Of a stretch of DNA of 64,000 nucleotides, positions 61,086-64,000 are shown piece after piece. Position numbers and translations under genes: made by a program. The number at the start of each line of letters is the position of its first letter. The first letter of the stretch is position 1. Below the pieces are notes generated by a model. The model worked only from the letters and a program-made list of their open reading frames with translations. It did not search any database and was not told the origin of the DNA. Source of the stretch: Methylobacterium currus (GTDB lineage: Bacteria; Pseudomonadota; Alphaproteobacteria; Rhizobiales; Beijerinckiaceae); contig NZ_CP028843.1 in assembly GCF_003058325.1 (NCBI RefSeq), positions 3,021,001 through 3,085,000 on the forward strand, read 5' to 3'.

Positions 61086-61361
61086 ATGGCCAACACCGTG
61101 TCGGCCAAGAAGATGACCCGTAAGATCGCCAAGCGCACGGCGATCAACCGCTCGCGCCGCAGCCGCATGCGCACCTTCATCCGCAAGGTCGAGGAGGCGA
61201 TCGAGTCCGGCGATCACGGCACCGCCCTGACCGCTCTGCGCAGCGCCGAGCCGGAGATCATGCGCGCGTCCCAGAAGGGAATCGTGCACAAGAACACCGC
61301 CTCGCGGAAGGTCTCGCGCCTCGCCGCCCGCGTGAAGGGCCTGCAGGCCGCCCAGGCGTAA
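61086..61361 (+). CDS. rpsT: 30S ribosomal protein S20
   Basis: Small-subunit ribosomal protein that binds 16S rRNA early in assembly. 91 residues: the N-terminal [20 protein letters not shown] is basic, and the C-terminal [21 protein letters not shown] is conserved. S20 helps control its own synthesis in E. coli; the 116-nt leader here has a hairpin and a T-run but no demonstrated control. A strong terminator follows at 61423-61446. The ISAs1 copy just upstream leaves the core promoter intact. Confidence 0.97.
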   Translation: MANTVSAKKMTRKIAKRTAINRSRRSRMRTFIRKVEEAIESGDHGTALTALRSAEPEIMRASQKGIVHKNTASRKVSRLAARVKGLQAAQA

Positions 61362-61422
61362 CGCCTTTCCCGAGGGCTGAGCGCCGCTCAGGTGCTGCCG
61401 GCCCGAGGGACGAGAGGAAATG

Positions 61423-61446
61423 GCCCGGCTTCGCGCCGGGCTTTTT
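61423..61446 (+). terminator. Intrinsic terminator after rpsT
   Basis: GCCCGGC (61423-61429), loop TTCGC, GCCGGGC (61435-61441), then five T (61442-61446). It lies 62 bp past the rpsT stop. Confidence 0.88.
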
Positions 61447-61539
61447 CGTGTCCGGAAAGCTCTTTTGCGGTTCCGGGTTGTGCCGGCATGGCCTGCGAAC
61501 TAACGTTGCGGCAGCCAGCCAGCCCGAAGGCCCTCCCGC

Positions 61540-63078
61540 ATGGTCACCCGCGTCGCCACCGTCGCCTTCGAGGGGATCGAGGCGCGCGCCGTCGACGTGC
61601 AGGTGCAGATCACGCCCGGCGCGGTCGCCTTCAACGTGGTCGGCCTGCCCGACAAGGCGGTAGCGGAATCCCGCGAGCGGGTGCGCTCGGCCCTGATCGC
61701 CTCCGGCTTGGCGCTGCCGGCCAAGCGCATCACCGTCAACCTCGCGCCTGCCGACCTGCCGAAGGAAGGCTCGCATTACGACCTGCCGATCGCCCTCGGG
61801 GTGATGTGCGCGATCGGCGCCCTGCCGGCGGACGCGCTCTCCGGCTACTGCGTGCTCGGCGAGCTGGCCCTCGACGGCAGCCTCACGGCGGTGGCCGGCG
61901 TGCTGCCGGCCGCCATGGCGGCCAATGCCCGCGGCCTCGGCCTGATCTGCCCGGCGGCGAGCGGCCCGGAGGCCGCCTGGGCCGCCGGCGACATGGACGT
62001 GCTGGCGCCGCGCTCGCTGATCCAGCTCGCCAACCACGTCAAGGGCAGCCAGGTGATGGCCCGCCCGGTGCCGGCGGTGGCCGCCCCCGCCGGTCCGCTG
62101 CCGGACCTGCGCGAGATCAAGGGCCAGGAGGGCGCCAAGCGCGTCCTGGAGATCGCGGCCTCGGGCGGCCACAACCTCTTGATGAACGGCCCGCCCGGGG
62201 CCGGCAAGTCGATGCTCGCCGCCCGGCTCCCCTCGATCCTGCCGCCGCTCGGGCCGCGCGAGCTGCTCGAAGTCTCGATGATCCAGTCGGTGGCCGGCAC
62301 GCTGAAGGACGGCGCGCTGTCGAACCGCCGGCCGTTCCGCGCGCCCCACCACTCGGCCTCGATGGCGGCCCTCGTCGGCGGCGGCATCGGCGCCCGGCCG
62401 GGGGAGGTATCGCTCGCCCATGGCGGCGTGCTCTTCCTCGACGAGCTGCCGGAATTCAACGGCCAGGTGCTCGATTCCCTGCGCCAGCCCCTCGAGACCG
62501 GGACGGTGATGATCGCGCGCGCCAACCACCGGGTGACCTATCCGGCCCGGTTCCAGCTCGTCGCGGCAATGAATCCGTGTCGCTGCGGCCAGGCGACGGA
62601 GCCGGGCTTCGCCTGCCGGCGCGGCCCCAACGAGCGCTGCGTCGCGCAGTACCAGGCCCGGCTCTCCGGCCCGCTCCTCGACCGGATCGATTTGCAGATC
62701 GAGGTGCCGGCGGTCACCGCGGCCGACCTGATCCTGCCGCCGCCGGAGGAAGGCTCGGCGGAGGCCGCGGCCCGGGTCGCCGCGGCGCGCACCCGCCAGG
62801 AGCGGCGCTATGCGGAAGCCGGCCAGCCCCCCGGCACCACCAACGCCTCCTGCCCGGCAACCCTGATCGAGGAGGCGGCGCGGCCCGACGCCGAGGGCAT
62901 GGCGCTGATCCGCGACGCCGCCGACGCGATGCGGCTCTCTGCCCGCGGCTTCCACCGAGTCCTGCGCGTCGCCCGGACCCTCGCCGATCTCGATGGCGAG
63001 GCGCGGGTGCGCCGGCTCCACCTTGCCGAGGCCCTGTCCTACCGCAGCCGCTCGGACCGGCGCCCGGCCGCCGCATGA
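61540..63078 (+). CDS. YifB/ComM-family Mg-chelatase-like AAA+ ATPase
   Basis: 512 residues. The N-terminal domain starts VATVAFEGIEARAVDVQVQI. The AAA+ core has Walker A GPPGAGKS at 217-224 and a downstream FRAPHHSASMAALVGGG segment typical of YifB/ComM. A four-cysteine region (MNPCRCGQATEPGFACRRGPNERC) lies near 345-368. In other bacteria ComM promotes branch migration during natural transformation. Competence has not been shown here. It stands alone downstream of rpsT. Confidence 0.9.
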   Translation: MVTRVATVAFEGIEARAVDVQVQITPGAVAFNVVGLPDKAVAESRERVRSALIASGLALPAKRITVNLAPADLPKEGSHYDLPIALGVMCAIGALPADALSGYCVLGELALDGSLTAVAGVLPAAMAANARGLGLICPAASGPEAAWAAGDMDVLAPRSLIQLANHVKGSQVMARPVPAVAAPAGPLPDLREIKGQEGAKRVLEIAASGGHNLLMNGPPGAGKSMLAARLPSILPPLGPRELLEVSMIQSVAGTLKDGALSNRRPFRAPHHSASMAALVGGGIGARPGEVSLAHGGVLFLDELPEFNGQVLDSLRQPLETGTVMIARANHRVTYPARFQLVAAMNPCRCGQATEPGFACRRGPNERCVAQYQARLSGPLLDRIDLQIEVPAVTAADLILPPPEEGSAEAAARVAAARTRQERRYAEAGQPPGTTNASCPATLIEEAARPDAEGMALIRDAADAMRLSARGFHRVLRVARTLADLDGEARVRRLHLAEALSYRSRSDRRPAAA

Positions 63079-63219
63079 GGCATCGCGGTTAACGGTACGT
63101 TGCCGCCTTCCGTCGAAATCGTCCGGTCCGCCATAGGCGCCGCTAAGCCACTTTCCCCACTCATCTTTCAGTTCCACCCGCCACTCTCGCGCATCGATGC
63201 GTGCCCTGGAGGATGCGGG

Positions 63220-64000
63220 ATGGTGTGGCTCTGCGCGGTGATCGGTCTCGGGGCCGCCTTCGCCTGGCTGGCGGCGCGCTGGAGCGGCCATCGCCGGATC
63301 CAGCGACGGCGCGAGGGCGAAGTCGAGCGCCTGCACGATCTCGTCTGGCGCACCTCCGAGAGCGAGGAGCGCTATCGCAGCCTCGTCGAGGCGCAGATCG
63401 AGCTCGTCGTCCAGCGCGACGCGGAAGGCCGCATCACCTTCGCCAATCAGGGCTTCGCGGCCCTGCTCGGCACCACCCCGGAGGCGCTCCTGGGCACCAC
63501 CCGGGAGGCCGAGGTGGTGGAGCGGGGCGAGATGCGCCAGCGCGCCGACGGGGCTCGCCTGGTCGACCTCGCGATCCTGCCGGCCGGCGGCGGCCCCCTG
63601 CGCTGGTTCGCCTTCGTGGAGACCGTGACGTCGGGGCGCGACGGGCGGGCCGAGGTGCTGCGGGCGGGCCGGGACGTCACCGAGCGGGTCGAATCCGCCC
63701 GCTCCCTCGAGGAGGCCCGCAGCCGGGCCGAGGCCGCGAGCGTGGCGAAGTCGCGCTTCCTCGCCAGCGTCAGCCACGAGTTCCGCACGCCGCTCAACGG
63801 CATCATGGGCATGGCCGACCTGATGCTCGAAACGCCCCTGAGCCCGGAGCAGCGCACCTATGCGGAGGCGGTGAAGACCTCCGGCGAGGCGCTGCTCTCG
63901 CTCATCGACGGCATCCTCGACTTCTCCAAGATCGAGGCCGGGCGCCTCGACCTCGCGGCAGAGCCGTTCGACCCGGCGGCCCTGGTCGAGAGCGTCGTGG
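63220..64000 (+). CDS. PAS-domain sensor histidine kinase (5' part; cut by window edge)
   Basis: 260 codons are visible and the gene continues past the window. GGAGG (63208-63212) lies 7 nt before the ATG at 63220. One transmembrane helix is predicted at residues ~3-20. A PAS domain spans ~50-150 ([35 protein letters not shown]). A HisKA dimerisation domain follows, with the phospho-acceptor H186 in [20 protein letters not shown]. This form is common among hybrid kinases, but receiver domains are outside the window. Signal and partner regulator are unknown. Confidence 0.9.
   Translation, partial: MVWLCAVIGLGAAFAWLAARWSGHRRIQRRREGEVERLHDLVWRTSESEERYRSLVEAQIELVVQRDAEGRITFANQGFAALLGTTPEALLGTTREAEVVERGEMRQRADGARLVDLAILPAGGGPLRWFAFVETVTSGRDGRAEVLRAGRDVTERVESARSLEEARSRAEAASVAKSRFLASVSHEFRTPLNGIMGMADLMLETPLSPEQRTYAEAVKTSGEALLSLIDGILDFSKIEAGRLDLAAEPFDPAALVESVV

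Noticed and set aside
61258..63777. Open minus-strand frame of 839 codons
   Set aside because: It lies antisense to rpsT, yifB and the kinase gene, all of which have clear motifs. It contains no known domain.

Overview
The window is a high-GC, gene-dense stretch of an alphaproteobacterial chromosome. Family content points to Rhizobiales, most likely a Methylobacteriaceae member. The clues are the CobS/CobT cobaltochelatase with its J-domain and BolA neighbours, a Suv3-type helicase followed by S4, FdxA, CarD and RpoH genes, a PPi-type phosphofructokinase, a TIGR02301 protein and bioMNY. The genus is inferred from gene content, not proven. No prophage, CRISPR array, rRNA or tRNA gene was recognised. 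The only mobile element seen is one intact ISAs1-family insertion.

Layout. 1-1.3 kb: cheR (cut by the window edge) and cheW. 1.4-3.3 kb: bioMNY biotin transporter. 3.3-5.9 kb: ilvI and ilvH behind a promoter, a leader peptide with Val-Leu-Ile-Val codons and a terminator. 6-7.8 kb: mtnA and a vapBC-like pair. 7.9-11.3 kb: serA and serC, separated by a long inverted repeat. 11.5-14.3 kb: convergent tungstate permease and binding-protein genes, and a Crp/Fnr regulator. 14.4-18.3 kb: trmD, a class II photolyase, a HicB-like orphan and a TRAP-type binding protein. 18.5-28 kb: phosphatase, a broken secreted-protein gene, HAD phosphatase, membrane alpha/beta hydrolase, Wza-like exporter, D-2-hydroxyacid dehydrogenase, an array of 29-bp hairpins, a LivK-like protein, PhzF and a spore-photoproduct-lyase-like radical SAM protein. 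28-36 kb: a four-gene overlapping operon (SDR, secreted protein, Nudix, TIGR02301), pdxH, a surface lipoprotein, a DnaJ-type chaperone, fabI and pfp. 36-43 kb: lytic transglycosylase, NDUFAF5-like methyltransferase with DUF427, mutT, SIMPL protein, argJ, a LysR regulator and a phosphopantetheinyl transferase. 43-56 kb: rpoH, carD, fdxA, S4, helicase, DUF3108, rpmB, cobT, cobS, J-domain protein and bolA. 56-64 kb: MFS transporter, thiolase, queC, the ISAs1 element, rpsT, yifB/comM and the start of a sensor kinase.

Most genes are housekeeping: branched-chain amino acid, serine, arginine, cobalamin, biotin, pyridoxal and queuosine metabolism, translation, and stress or DNA repair. Close packing and 4-8 nt stop/start overlaps indicate several translationally coupled operons. 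The points most worth a second look are regulatory or structural: the ilvIH attenuator, an IS copy with a 10-bp target duplication 9 bp upstream of the rpsT -35 box, bolA broken at a seven-G run, a second frameshifted small gene, several short tandem-repeat or hairpin arrays in intergenic DNA, and the tail-to-tail tungstate genes with no ATPase nearby.
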